In this document: positions 24,661 through 37,800 of the stretch, in pieces
How positions within the stretch are numbered: position 1 is the first letter of the stretch
Layout of the letters: the number at the start of each line of letters is the position of its first letter
NCBI RefSeq assembly: GCF_932294415.1
Contig: NC_065536.1
Coordinates: forward strand, 14,043,974 to 14,107,973
DNA: 64,000 bases
Direction of reading: 5' to 3'
Origin: Quercus robur
Lineage: Eukaryota > Streptophyta > Magnoliopsida > Fagales > Fagaceae
The notes under the pieces: generated by a model
What the model was told of the DNA's origin: nothing
The model's database searches: none
Seen by the model: the letters and a program-made list of their open reading frames with translations, nothing else
Made by a program: the position numbers and the translations under genes

Positions 24661-25712
24661 TGTTCCCCTTAAATGTGTTTCCCCTCTGAAAACCGAGTGA
24701 TTCCTTAAAAATTTTTTTTTTTATTTTTTACAGATTTTTTTTCTTTTAATTCCAAAAAAAGAGAAAAAAAAAAAAAAAAACTGAAAGTTAACGGCAGCCC
24801 ATAACTGGGGTTTAACGGAATCATTGACAAAAATTGAAAGTTAGAGGACTAAATTGACAAAATTGAAAGTTAGAGAACTGAAATGAAAAAGAGTGAAAGT
24901 TAGAGGATCAATTTTGCATTTTTACCTTTTTTTTATTGTATATGTCATACTTTTTTAATTTTTTAATTTTTCTTTTAGAAGTATAATAATTGTTCTTTAT
25001 AGCATGACAAAACACTAATTAAATTTTGATATATACAAAATTTGAACCCCAAATCTACTAAAAAATTTACTAGTTATATTGATTAAAAAAGAAAACTACA
25101 AAGAGAGAAACTGAAGAGCTAGGACAATGATAAAGCCATCATCCACTGTCATCTAGCTTCAACAGCCAAAGAAAAGAAAAAAAACAAAATAAACTATTAG
25201 TAAAGCTAAGAATGAATCTTAGCCTGGAGGAAGAGTACCAGCCAACCGCTTATATTCTTCAAGAAGAGAAGTTGCTGATTGGACTATCATATCAGGGTGG
25301 GATTGTTCCCCTTAAATGTGTTCCACCTCTGAAAACTGAGTGATTTCTTAATTTTTTTTTTTATTTTTTACAGATTTTTCTTTTTTTCTTTTAATTCCAA
25401 AAAAAAACTGAAAGTTAACGGCAGCCCATAACTGGGGTTTAACGAAATCCTACATTGACAAAAATTGAAAGTTAGAGGGCTGAATTGATAAAATTGAAAG
25501 TTAGAGAACTGAAATGAAAAAGAGTAAAAGTTAGAGGATCAATTTTGCATTTTTTTCCTTTTTTTTTTATCGTATATGTCATACCTTTATAATTTTTAAA
25601 ATTTTCTTTTAGAAGTATAATAATTGTTCTTTATCAGCATGACAAAACACTAATTAAATTTTGATATATACAAAATTTGAACCCCAAATCTACTAAAAAA
25701 TTTACTAGTTAA
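24433..25712. repeat. Tandem duplication, about 640-bp unit
   Basis: Copy A (24433-25074) and copy B (25075-about 25712) are direct repeats, offset 642 bases, highly similar apart from A/T-run length. Both run from TATATTGATTAAAAAAG through AGAGCTAGGACAATGATAAA and CATATCAGGGTGGGATTG, then the right inverted arm (CTGAAAGTTAACGGCAGCCC), to CAAATCTACTAAAAAATTTA. The duplication begins inside the loop and carries the right arm with it. Confidence 0.9.
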
Positions 25713-25714
25713 TT

Positions 25715-28282
25715 TTTTTTTTTTGAGAAGTAAACATACACATACAATGAAATTTACTAATTAAGTTAACATTAACTTACATATATCACATCATTTATAT
25801 CCCTATATCTAATGTTTAATTACTAAGCGTGTGTTTTTCTTGTTTTTTTAACGAGAGTGCATGCGTGCGTGAGAGCGATAAGCAGGAAGTACAGAGATAT
25901 GCACACAAACAATCATTTCCTTAATCCCAATTTGGCAATAAACAAATCAATAAATTGTTTGATTCATCTCAAAGATGCTAAGATTAAGAGACAAACAACA
26001 TTGATTCCAGTCAAAACTCCGGGAAAATCACGGAGCAATGTATCTATAAATTATGCCAAAGTGCCTTGATAGTTGATATTATTAGCGCGTTTGTGTTGAA
26101 TATAAAAAATACAGAATTGGTCCATCCCTTTAAGGACAAAACAACATTCTTACGCTCCTCTCTTTGTGTCTCGAATTGTGGAATGTTGTCAAGGATGTTT
26201 TTGAAGCAATTCGATTTTGAGCAACGTTGTACAATGTAATGTAGGGCCCCTCCTTAGAATTTTGCATTTGTTAAGCTTGGTCTAATACGGTTCCTAGCAA
26301 AACATGGAAGCAAGAATGAGCATTAGTTGTCTCTTTAGACTTAAGCTTCCCATTTACCTGATTTCCTAGACTCTGTTATGTCAAAGAGTAAATGTTTATC
26401 CTTATGTTGTTGAGAATTTTGTTACTATGTTTCTAGGGACTTAAATATTTTTGCCTCATAACATTGCTTCTTGGGAAGCGCTTGTAATTGGGATGAACCT
26501 CATAACCATCCCTAACTTACCTGATTCAATTTTCTGCCAAAAGGTAGAGATGGGTTTGAGGCTTTGAGCACGTTTCCTTTATTTTCTTCTTAATACAATT
26601 ATTCTTAAATATTAAAAAAAAAAGAGTATCAGTTAGCTCAATTGGTAAAGTTTCTGATGATTGACTAAGAGATCTAGGATTCAATTCCTGTTTACACTTA
26701 AAACCAATTGTTGTTTTGGTTTGATGATAAAGAACTATTATCAGGAGCATATGCCATAGGTTGAAAATGTCTCAAAAAATAAAAAAATAAAAAATAAAAA
26801 AATAAAAGAAAAGAAGAAGAAGAAAATTTAGAATTTGCATGGCATCAATATTGTGTTGAAATATATGCCTTCTCAAAAAAAAAAAAAAAAGTTGAAATAT
26901 ATGCTAATTGCTTTTTCTTTCCTTTTCTCCCTTGAAAATGTATCTTATGTATCTACTATATATATCACATAATAATTCTCGCAACCCCCTCCCCCATGTC
27001 TCCTTTCTTTTATTTTCTTTTTCTTTTTGGGTGCCAAATTATGAAAGAATCATTCTTTTATTTTTGGTAAAGCCTCACTTAATGAATCCATTTATCCTAA
27101 TAAATCAAATCTATAATCTTTCTTTGAATAAAATAACCATTTGACTGTAAAGATTCATTAACAAACAATAACCATATGCATGATAAATTATTACTTGTTT
27201 CAATAGTTTAAAATGTTAAAAAATAATATATTTAATTATTATTTTAATATATAGGGTGTGTTGTATAAGTTGTTTACGAAACAACATTTTGGGTTTAAAA
27301 TTAGTGTTTGTAAAAAAATTACGATGAATTGTTGTTGTAAAACAGTGTTTTAAGTTTTAAAAATGTATTTTTAAGCTCTCAAATCACCTAACCAAACCAA
27401 CTCATGTTAATTAATCATATATAAAGTTCATGTAAAAAGCAAGTCAAGAAGATGAGATCATGTGTCAAATTTTGGAAGCGAGTAAGGAGGTTCATAATAG
27501 ATTTTGCATATTATTCAATTCAATATAGATCTTATACTCCATTAATTTGTAAAAAATACAGAGACTCTCATAAATCACTTTCTTGGCATAATCTCATTTA
27601 ATTGTTATTTTTCTTTTTTGCTAATTATAAGTGGTCAAAAATCAAATACAAAGACAAATTTGTGGGTCCAAGATCACTGTAGTACAATAGTACAGTCCTC
27701 CAAACATGGATTGGCAGCGGGGTTTGTCTTGTTAAGTATCTTACAGAGGCCAGACAGGTAAAACAGATTATAGTTGTTAGGAATGGTATTTGTATTTAGG
27801 ATTAAACATTGGTACAACCGTGCAGCTGAATTAGGTACAAAGTGATTGCGGACAAGTAGTGAACTAGGGCAGTGAAGTTTTGCACTGTGAGTAGATTTGC
27901 TAACACCTAAGCAATGCCAACTTGAAATATATGTCAATGATAATGACATTAATGAAGCAATATCAGAAAGAATTTACTTGGTGAAATACCCTTACAATCT
28001 TAAATGCATATATGAATTTCATGTCCACAAAATTAACCACGTTTTCAATATTAATGAAGCTAATTCAGTCATTCTGAATAACACAGGTGCTATTGCAAGT
28101 TCGCAACAACAACAACAACAACGAGCCTTAATCTTAAATTAATGGAGTTGGCTATTGGTCCTCAACAGATCATTTAGGATTGGCCACATGGATTCATTTC
28201 TTCTATTCTATTCTATGTTAAGTCATGTTTTCTTTTACGTCCTTAATTGATAAGTTCTTTTTTATTACTTCTATTAATGTTA
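25715..28282. other. Gene-free spacer with a SINE
   Basis: There is no recognisable protein. The 91-codon minus frame at 27674-27949 and the plus frame at 27897-28142 (which ends in a CAA run) look like chance frames. The region is AT-rich, with A-runs at 26770-26820 and 26876-26890. Confidence 0.5.
26629..26800 (+). repeat. tRNA-derived SINE with A and B boxes
   Basis: TTAGCTCAATTGGTAAAG is a good pol III A box and GGATTCAATTCC a good B box, about 40 bases apart, followed by an unrelated body and an A-rich tail (AAAAAATAAAAAAATAAA). The tRNA part cannot form an acceptor stem, so it is a SINE and not a tRNA gene. Confidence 0.65.
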
Positions 28283-28915
28283 CTAGTAAGTTGCCTGTGC
28301 GATGCACAGATTATGTTGTAATATTCTATATAATTTTTTTTTGGAAAATGTTGTATATATATTATAGCATATTTGTTATAAAACTTTGTTAATAATGAGT
28401 TTATCATAAAAAGCAACGATTATAAATTGCACATACATATCCATTATAATTGTTCAGTTCAAGTAATGAGCAATAAAAACAACTTTGGAGCAATATTGTA
28501 TAATAAAATTTGATAAAAGCTCCATATTATTGATCTTTATTATGTGATGTAATAAAGAACTTCATTACGAAATCTTTTTTTTTTTTTTTTTTTGTTTATT
28601 CAATACTTTGTTATTGTGGTATGGCGACGCTTGTAAAGTTTGTTAAGGGATATGTTATCATAATCCATTTCTTCATCTTCAACGTTTGAAGTTTGGTTCG
28701 TACATATTTGTTCAATTTTTGAACTTTCATTACTTTTTCATTTTGTTGCATCATTTGCGTTAATCACTAAAGAATTGACATTGGAAGATTCTTGATTGGA
28801 TCTTACAAAATTTGGACTTGCAAATTTTTTGTGGCTAAGATTTTTTGTAAGTATTTGCACTTATATTAAATTTCAGTTATGTGACAATTTTTTGTAAATG
28901 TTATTATATTTTTTG

Positions 28916-29562
28916 TTAATTTAGGAGTAGTGTAGCGAAAGAATTAATATAGCATATTGGATTGTGTATTTTTGTTTTTCTTCCATACCTTTCGTCATTT
29001 GAAGGTGCATAAAAAATCTTAGCAACTGTGTAATTTTCAAAACCATCCTTTAGATTGAATCCATTCAAATGAAGTAGGAAAATGCATTTTTTTTCTAAAA
29101 TTTTCTTCAAATCATGTGGGATTCCTTCTCCAATATCAATCTATATATAAGAAATTTAATATATATTATGATCAATAGTTTTACAATAATTTAAATAAGT
29201 TGTACTTCAGTTTGTTTTTCAGCAAGATCTCTCGCATATTTATTTAGGATTTTCTCAGCATCTCGATCAAATATCACAAAAGTTGTTTTGTCAGTTGCAT
29301 CAAAAACTTCAATTTGAATCTAGTATCTGAAGTAGTCTACAATTGTATGTATAGTAGTTATAGTGAGATGAATATATTATAAATATTTAAAGAGTATGTA
29401 TTATGTAGTTAATGTGAGTGCCTCTAACCTTGGGAAATGGAGATTTGTTTTTGTTTCACGTTTTGCACACCAAAATGGTCTTGATTTTGGTTTGACCTTC
29501 CTTCTACAAAGCACGAAATGTAATACCAACCCATCGCTATATCAATGTTGCTTATTGTTGCT
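28916..29562 (-). pseudogene. RPA1-like OB-fold fragments carried by the Helitron
   Basis: Reading down from 29562, minus frames give ATISNIDIAMGWYYISC, then (next frame) CRRKVKPKSRPFWCAKRE, a zinc-ribbon-like segment with broken Cys spacing. Next come IEVFDATDKTTFVIFDRDAE and KILNKYARDLAEKQ near 29330-29220, and MKKILEKKCIFLLHLNGFNLKDGFENYTVAKIF at 29110-28916. These match the order of the C-terminal OB fold in plant RPA1-like proteins. Stops and frame changes between pieces, some perhaps introns, suggest it is not functional. Confidence 0.6.
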
Positions 29563-29871
29563 AGACATGGCAATACGGGTCAGAATTTTTTGACCCGACC
29601 CGACCCGACTCGAAAAATACCTGACCTGAACCTGATTTTTTTGACCCGAAGTAAAAACGGGTTGACTCGTGACCCAACTCGATTTTTTTGCGGGTCAACC
29701 CGATCCGATCTAGACAACCCATGACCCGATCCGTTAAAAAAATTCGCTAAAAAAAATATTTAAATTACATCCTGATACTAAGTGCATAAAGCACAAAAAT
29801 ACCAAAACTAATAATCAATATATATTATATATTAGAGAGACTGACTACCAATAAAAGCTAGCTAGCCTAGC

Positions 29872-29911
<40 letters not shown>

Positions 29912-31002
29912 AGAAGCTAGCTACTAGCCTAGCTTCAGTGCTTACATTGCCAAATCAATTGCCATCAGACAAGACAAAAGGTCCTTAACACGTTACACAA
30001 CACAAAGGCCAAGGCTGTCAAGTGACTCAAGAGTCAAGACAAGTAGACAACCATTAAAAAAAAAAAAAAAAAAAAAATCTCATTCAGCTGAGTTGAGCTC
30101 TAGTCCATTGTCCAAACAAATGAACAATGTTACAATTCACAAAGCCACAAACGACAAACCTAAAAAAGTTGAGTCAAACCAAATCAGTGAACCACAAAGC
30201 TTCCTTTCCCAGATGGGAAAAAAATTCTTACTCCGTATCGATTACATCTTTTACCTGAAAATGTGGAAGCTATATTGTGTACTAAAAGTTGGTAATATGG
30301 ATTTGAAGTTACGTTTTTTATAGTCATAATTATACAATTTTAATTTTTTATAGTCATAATATTCATATTTGCAGTGTTGAATCTGCTACCAACGTTGAGT
30401 AGATTGAAATTGAGGTGTAATTCTTATAAAATATTTATTTATTCTTCTTTATTTAATATGTTATGTTTATTTTTAAATCTTTTTTTGTTTAGTTTATCTT
30501 TCTAAGTAATCTAACTTTACTATTATTTTAAATGCAATAGGAACATGTGCACTTAAGAAGATCGATAACTTGCTATTTTGCTGGCTTACTTGTTTTGTTT
30601 GTTTTAAGATCTATCTCTTTTTGAAGATGTAAACTTGTAATTATATGCATTTTGACAGTGAACTATTAATATTGAAAACTTTTTCCATTATGAATTTATG
30701 ACTATAAATAATTTTTGTCATACTCAAAACTATCAGAATTGGAAAGATATTAACAAGTAGCATTAAGTGCAATTCATTTGCTTAATTGATTTTATTCATT
30801 CTCTTTAAACAGGTTGTCATTGATTTATTTTTGTAATTGAAAAAAAAAAAAACTTATTTGAAAAATACGGGTAAACCTGACCTGACTCGACCCGAAACTT
30901 GATTGACCCGCAACCCGATTAACCCATTTAAAAATGACCCACAACCCGTTTGACCCGCAAACCCGATTGACCCGACCCAACCCGCTCGTTTTGCCACGTC
31001 TA
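29562..31002. mobile_element. Non-autonomous hAT element with exact 8-bp TSD
   Basis: ATTGTTGC occurs at both borders (29554-29561 and 31003-31010). Terminal repeats are TAGACATGGCAATACGGGT and, as reverse complement, TAGACGTGGCAAAACGAGCG. Many ACCCG/CGGGT words lie just inside each end (29585-29735 and 30868-30985). The 1,441-bp body has no transposase; its longest frame is 76 codons. A poly-T of over 30 bases at 29878-29910 is flanked by imperfect mirrored AGCTAGCCTAGCTTC words. Confidence 0.9.
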
Positions 31003-31985
31003 ATTGTTGCAATGCCTTAGTAGTTCACATCCTGCAATGAACTTTGAAGTTAATATATATATTTATATATATATATATTTAATGTAAATAATATGCTGTA
31101 TTATTCTTTTTTCATGTAAATGATGAGTATAATTTGAAATAATTAACAAACCTGTTTTATAGGATCCCATTCGATGCATTTTATCTCTATTATTGTCTTC
31201 ATATTCTTTAAAGATAAATCCTCCTATGAAAATTTTTTTAAATGTATTTTTGGTATTTTTTTGTATAGGATCATGTTTTTGACCATTTCTATCATTGATT
31301 TTTTTTTTTAAAGAAAATATTATGTAAACGGCATTTATTGAAATAGTATATGCTATTTATTAGGCCTTTTTTGTTATTATAAATTTTAGAAATATGAATT
31401 TGTCAATTATTTTAGCAATCTCTGGAATCTCATGATTTATATAAATTTTTGTTGCAATGGTTGATGACAAAGATAATTGGCTAGTGTGAATTTCTTTGAA
31501 CATTATTAATAGAAAAAAGCATATTGAATTGAAATTGAGAAAAAAAAGGAAGACATAATTCTATGAGAATGTGATTTTCTAGAAGTATCATCTATACATG
31601 AGAGTGGAGGAAGAGAGTTTGTAAGTGGGTAAGAGTTTGGGCTTTGATTTACATGTGGGAAGGATTAGACTTGGGTGATAATATGTAAGATAATAATTGG
31701 GTTTGAGTTTTTCATAATATTTGGTCTACTTTTAAAAGTTAGTTCATTTTGTAGAGAATAACATTTGATTTTTTTTTTTTTTTTGAGAATCGGAATAACA
31801 TTGGGTCTAATTGTCAAGAGTAGCTCATATTTTATATAGTAGTAAAAATACGTTACTATAATCTATTGGGTAACAGTAAAAAAAGCTTAATAAAAAGAGG
31901 TAAAAATGACTAAATGCAAAATTAGAGCGTCACATGTCAGAACCTCATGCACTCCCGCATGAGGTCTCTACTTTTATATATCTAT

Positions 31986-34850
31986 TAACTTTAAGTCTTC
32001 CTCTACCTCTTTTTCGTTCTCTTAACTTGAATAAACTCTGTCTTTCTTATTGATGCATCTCATCTAAACATGACAAAACCATCTCAAATGACTCTCTCAT
32101 ATTTTCATCCTATTCCTTTTTTAAGCAGATTTCCTCATTTTAGATCTTATATTTTCATGTATTTTCACTAATCCATCTTACCATTCTCATTTCAACACAA
32201 GTGCTATCCCTTTCACAAAATTAAATACACATAACAGTTTGTTCTTTATAAACTTTGTCTTTATGAACGTTCAACACGTGCTATTTTATAAACTTTCAAT
32301 TAGAAGGCAACTATGGAAGAGGTTGAACCTCTATCACAAGTTAATCTGATTCAATCCCACTGTGTGCCTACTTGTCTATGTTATATTGAAGGATATGACC
32401 ATAAAAATAAGGTTAGTTCACCAACAAACTGTAAATCTTTTTCCTTAATTTGGATAGGAATAACAAATTCAAGTATTTTAGTACATGCGCATTACTACAA
32501 CGTCCCTAAGAGCTATTGGCCTATTAGAAGAAATCCAAATAGAGTAAGAACTAAGAGCTCCAAATTAACAATGCTGACCAAACATACAACATTTTCCAAC
32601 CTTTTATCCCAAAAAAAACAAAAAACCACAAACACACACAATTATAAAATCTTCAACTTGGTTGGCACCGTTCTTGACAAGGAAAATAGCACACCTATTC
32701 GGATTTATGGTTAGCTATTAATTATATTAAGGTATTCCCTGTTACCAAAAATATAAGGAAGAAAAAAAAAAAAAAAAAACTATTTCCATTTACGAAAGTA
32801 CATAGGGAGTTTGTTCACTTAAGTCTAAACGTACCGCAATGGTTCACATAGGCATATATGTTTACGCCACTCAGTTAATATTTGACTTCTATTTTGGTTT
32901 TACTAGACAAACTGAATCATATGCCAATAACTTTTTACCTCTCATGTCTCTTCCATTCATAATCAAGACACTGCCGTATGAAATATTTCATGTTGCACCT
33001 ATATGTAAGCACATGATTTTCTATTGTTGCTTAATTGGACAAACTGAATTTGATTGGGAACTAGGTTGGATAACTTGGGTTGTCTAAGATGTACAAAATT
33101 TACCAAATTGTTGGATCACAATTTCGTACAAGAAAGAAGAAACCTTCACAATCAAGGATTCCATGATTTAAATATAAACACTCTAAACCTACAAGGTGCT
33201 AATAATGCAAAATTTTAATGTTATTTTCAAAGATTTTATTTTAACCCATTTGTTGTTATTATTTCCAATGGTAAATTAATCTGGCCAATTAAAGGGACCA
33301 CTGCATGAAATTGATTGGAAAAAAAAATTATAGAAATTATTAAGGCCCTAATTAAAAAACGAATTAGTCAATGAATAAGCCATTTATAAATTGTAACAAT
33401 ATATTTGGCTCGTAGAAATTCTTAAACTAAAGTTTAGCATTAGGGGTTAGGAAGGGGATCGGATTAGTAATTCTCTAAATGGTTAACTGTTCTTTTCGTT
33501 CTAGGTATCAAAGCAAATATTTTGAAAGATGATGGCATGAATCTTGAGATGATTGGCATATTTCACAATAACATGCATTCTAAAAGTCATCCTTGGTTTA
33601 AATACTAATACATATATAACAACAGACAAGAAACCTTATAATATTGTATGCTAAATTTTTTTGTATAAAATCATAAAAGCATGCAATTCTTTTCATGTTA
33701 AAAACACATTCTAGCTATGACAATTCATTTCAAAAAATGAATCACCGCCCCTTTTTAAGTAGTTGTAGAATGCTTATTGCTTAACCATATATATTTTTTT
33801 TTTCTTTCCCTTGTTTGTTAAATAGTTGTTACCAAAGACAGCAAATTAATTAGTGACATTTTCAATATGTTCCGTTATATTCTATGAAACAATACTATGT
33901 CCACATACAACTATTTCAACAACGTAATTGGTCAATAACAAATAAACAGAAGATAGGCTTAATCTAAGTCTTTGGTATTAGGGGAACCAATTGACATAAT
34001 CAAAACAATCATGAGTTGTTCACTAGCTAAATTTTTCTGGAATTTTAAAAACATATGTTCTAAAATAAGGTTAAAAAATGTCCAAACAATAGGTCTAATG
34101 ATTAAAATATTTCACAAATTTTTTTAATTATGAAGTTGACATATTATGATTGGCATATAACAAAAATAGAATTATTAATGAGTTCATATGAAAGTGTATA
34201 ATAAAAATAGAATTATTGATGAGTTCATACGAAAGGAATGCAACAGATTTACGGTATTAAAATTGTGAATTTTTTTTCTTCTCAAAAGTGAGAAGCTGAC
34301 TATGAATTGGTGCAATATTTGAGATAACTCAAAAGTTTAGTACTCAACAAGAAAATTTTGGGCAAAAGTACTTGGATAACTCAAAAGTTTAGAACCCAAC
34401 ATTAAATTTTGGAGAAAAGTACTCGGATGTGTCATATTTTAACTCAAAAGAACATCCAACATTAAATCTACGTTCTTTTCTCTCTGACTGAAACTCTCTC
34501 TTTCACTTTCAGTTCGGGGTGGTGCTAAGTTTAAGGTTCGAGAGTACAAGTCGCTATACAGCTTTCCCCACATGTCACCACCCCAGTAAAGCAGAGCAGC
34601 GATTCTCACGGACCCATGTAAAAGAAAGAGAGAAAAAGACAGAGACTTTTTTTCCCCCACAAAATGACTAAAATCTTAAACAAATATTATGATGTTTTGC
34701 CATTTTAGCTTCTGAATTTGGAATTCTAGAAGGGAAAGTAAATAAATTAAACACATTGGTGTACAAATAGTAGCAGTTTCTTTGTTGTGTTTCTTTCACT
34801 GTATATCACATTGTTTCTGGTTTGCTTCCTCTTTCTTCTCTTGTCTGTCC
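31986..34850 (+). other. Spacer and upstream region of the kinase gene
   Basis: The 133-codon frame at 32313-32714 shows no recognisable domain and is probably spurious. Short tandem duplications lie at about 34160-34245 (AATAGAATTATT...GAGTTCATA) and 34325-34430 (AACTCAAAAGTTTAG...). From 34440 the base composition becomes more mixed, with CT-rich and GA-rich tracts (GAAAGAGAGAAAAAGACAGAGAC at 34622), as in a plant 5' UTR. The promoter start is not resolved. Confidence 0.4.
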
Positions 34851-37800
34851 ATGGAGAATGGTAGAGGGCACAGAGCTTCTTCATCATGGTATGCCTGTGT
34901 TCTCCTTCATGTTCTCTCAGTAGGGTATGTCTAATATCTTCGTTTATATATATATATATATATATATATTCAGTTTTTTAAGGTCTATGGGTTGTTGGGT
35001 TTGAGCTTGTGGGTTTTTATGTGTATGTGCAGTACTTGAGCTTGAATAGACAATGTGATGTTTGTGTTTTTCTGATAATTTTTTTCTATTTTGTTAGTTT
35101 TTATTTGGGTTTTCTTAGTTTGAGCTTTTGGGTTTTGAGGATTTTGTATATTTGTTGCAGAATAGAGTGTATATTTATAGTGACTGATACTAATTGTGTG
35201 ATTTCTGGAGTATGTGACCTTTTCTTTTCTTTCCTTTCTAAAAAAAAAAATTGTTCTTTTTTTGGCTTTGAGCTTGTGGGTGGATTTAGTGTATTTGTTG
35301 CATAATAGGGGCTCTGATACTATGTGTTGTGTGATTTCTGAAGTATTTGAATTTATTTTTTATTTTTTTGAATTTGTTGTTCTTTTTTGAGTTTAAGCTT
35401 GTGGGTGGATTTTGTATATTTGTTGAATACAGAGCATATAGAGAGCCTCTGATGTTATATTCTGCTAGTTTGTGGTATTATGGGTTTTGGGGATTTTATA
35501 TATGCATGTGATGGCATAATGATTCAGAGGCTTTCATCTTCATAGTGTGTGTGATCTTTTGAAAGCTCATTCAGTAAGTCTGCCTCTTTTGTTTCATTCA
35601 TTTGAGTATTGCCTAAGTAGTCTCTAAATTCAATTTGTTCTGGTACTTAGTGAGTATATCTTTTTATTCTTATGGATTTTGGATGTTCACGTGACAACAG
35701 AGCAGATACAAAATTTCTATTTATGTCTGGTCCTCTTTGTGATATAATTTTAGGCTTATGGGTTATGTGGATTTTGTATATTTGTGTGATAGCAGAGTAA
35801 ATCTAAAGATTTGACATATGGGTTTAAGATGATTTTATGTTTCCTAATGTTAAAAAGTTTGGCTTGTGGTTCTTTTTATGAATATTTCCAGTATTTGCTA
35901 TAGGAGCAGATTTGAGGTTTACATGGCTTATGGTATGTGTTCTGTTTTTATTATTTGTTTTCATCGGTGTCTCATGGGCATGGGGTGAAATTGTATAAGA
36001 CACCACTTTCTATATCAAAAAAATATATATATATATATATATATCTTATATTTCTTCAAATTTAGCTGATCATCCTTGTGAAAATTGTATTTTACTGCAA
36101 AGAAGTGAGATTTTCAATGGAATTGGTTTGTATTTGAATGTTTTAAATCAATTTGCTTATGCATTTTGGGAAACTTATATGTAAGCAATTAGAGATAATA
36201 ATTAAATATTCTATACTTCTGAATTCTGAGGTTTTTGTTTATACTTAAAAGTTAAAATCTCTTCTAACATTGTGGAGATTTTTCTTGCGTTCCAGCTACT
36301 TTGGTATATAGATGTGAAAACATAGCAGAATTAAACTGTTCTTATGACTTGTTTACCACAACTTTAACGGTTTCTTTGCTGTTTCTTAGTTCATATCTAC
36401 AAGTTTCTAGGTTTCGAGTTCAGCTTTTGGGAATTTGTCGTTTTGGTATATTTTGCTGTTATATATCCGAATTCGAAAGTTCCTTTCATTCTCTTAAATT
36501 TTGGTCTTAACAAGTTTGGTTGACGCTTTTGAACTTTCCTTTCTACGGTCATCATTTAAACAGACTAGGAGTAATAAATGTACTTCTCTTGGCCTGATTC
36601 GAAGCCCTTTTTCTCTTTCTGTATTACACAGATGATGTCCTTAACTTTTATTTCCTAAATTTGTGGTACCTTTGTAATTTCTCTTTCATTTATTCAATTG
36701 GTCACCAAGTCCAAGTTGACACACACACACACCCACTCTCTCTCAATTTCTTTTCCCGCGTTTGACTGATTAGTGATTCTTTGCTCACATTTGGAAGTAT
36801 ATTTTATTCAGTGTGGTTGATAATGCTGCTGGCAACAAACCAAAACAAATCCAGACAGATGGCACTCCTAAGGTAAAATTTAGAAGACAAGGCAGTCTGC
36901 TTCCTTCTGCTGCTTCTGCCCAAGGTAATTCTTTCTAACTTCATTTTTTCCCCAGCTCTCTATATCTATACAACAACCACCACAAAGCCTTAGTCCCAAA
37001 TATATATATATATATATATATTTGACTGTTTGTAGTTTTGTGTAGAATTTTCACTTGCCTCATGCTTGTTTTTCTTATGTAGACTTGAGATGTTTAGACA
37101 TGGAAAAGGAAAAAGAAGATGTGTCATCTCCTAGAGGAGTTTTAGAAGCCTGCATTAGAGGATCAGAATCTGACGGTGGTTCTTCCAAAAACAGCTCTAC
37201 TGAAATTGAAATCCGTGGCCCAAGTTCTAGTTGGAGCAGATTCTTCAAAATATGGAAGAAAGGACCAATTAAGCGCTTAGCCTCCTTCCCTCCTCTTGGT
37301 GTCCCAAAGATATCGAAAGGAAAAAGCAAGAGCTCAAGAGAAAATTCAGAACTGAGTAATTTACACAACATCAAGTCTTCACTGGTGAACTTCAGCCTCT
37401 CTGAACTCCAAACTGCAACCCAAAATTTTAGCAGTGGTTTGTAGTAAAATGCAATCTTTTGGCTTACTTTTTTCAATTTTATAGTAGCATGCATCTTGCA
37501 AAATGGTACTTTCATGTTCATTATGACATAGGTTTTGTGATCTAGATTTATGGTTCATATTTCCTGTAGAAAATTTAATTGGAAAGGGTGGTTATGCTGA
37601 AGTTTACAAGGGTCGTTTGCAAGATGGGAAGCTGATAGCAGTAAAGCGGCTGACAAAGGGAACAGCTGATGAGAGAACATCAGGATTTTTGTCTGAGCTT
37701 GGCATTATAGCCCACATAGATCATCCTAATACTGCTAAGTGGATTGGGTGTGGCATCGAAGGAGGAATGCACCTTATTTTTGAATTATCTCCACTGGGGA

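Larger units (their letters stand above)
28283..31985 (-). mobile_element. Helitron with RPA-like fragment, split by a hAT insertion
   Basis: On the minus strand the 3' end is a CTGTGC-ATC-GCACAG hairpin (28295-28309), then GCAACTTA and CTAG (28286-28283) followed by host T, the textbook Helitron terminus. The 5' end is near 31985, where minus reads ATATATAAAAGTAGAGACC; the exact TC start is not clear. Inside, minus-strand segments encode pieces of replication protein A, a common passenger of plant Helitrons. The hAT element at 29562-31002 interrupts it. No Rep/helicase was seen, so it is non-autonomous. Confidence 0.7.

Noticed and set aside
26629..26705. Possible tRNA gene with good A and B boxes
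   Set aside because: No acceptor stem or anticodon arm can be formed and an A-rich tail follows, so it was called a SINE.
32313..32714. 133-codon plus frame in the spacer before the kinase gene
   Set aside because: It has no recognisable domain, no supporting exon structure and average AT-rich composition; probably chance.
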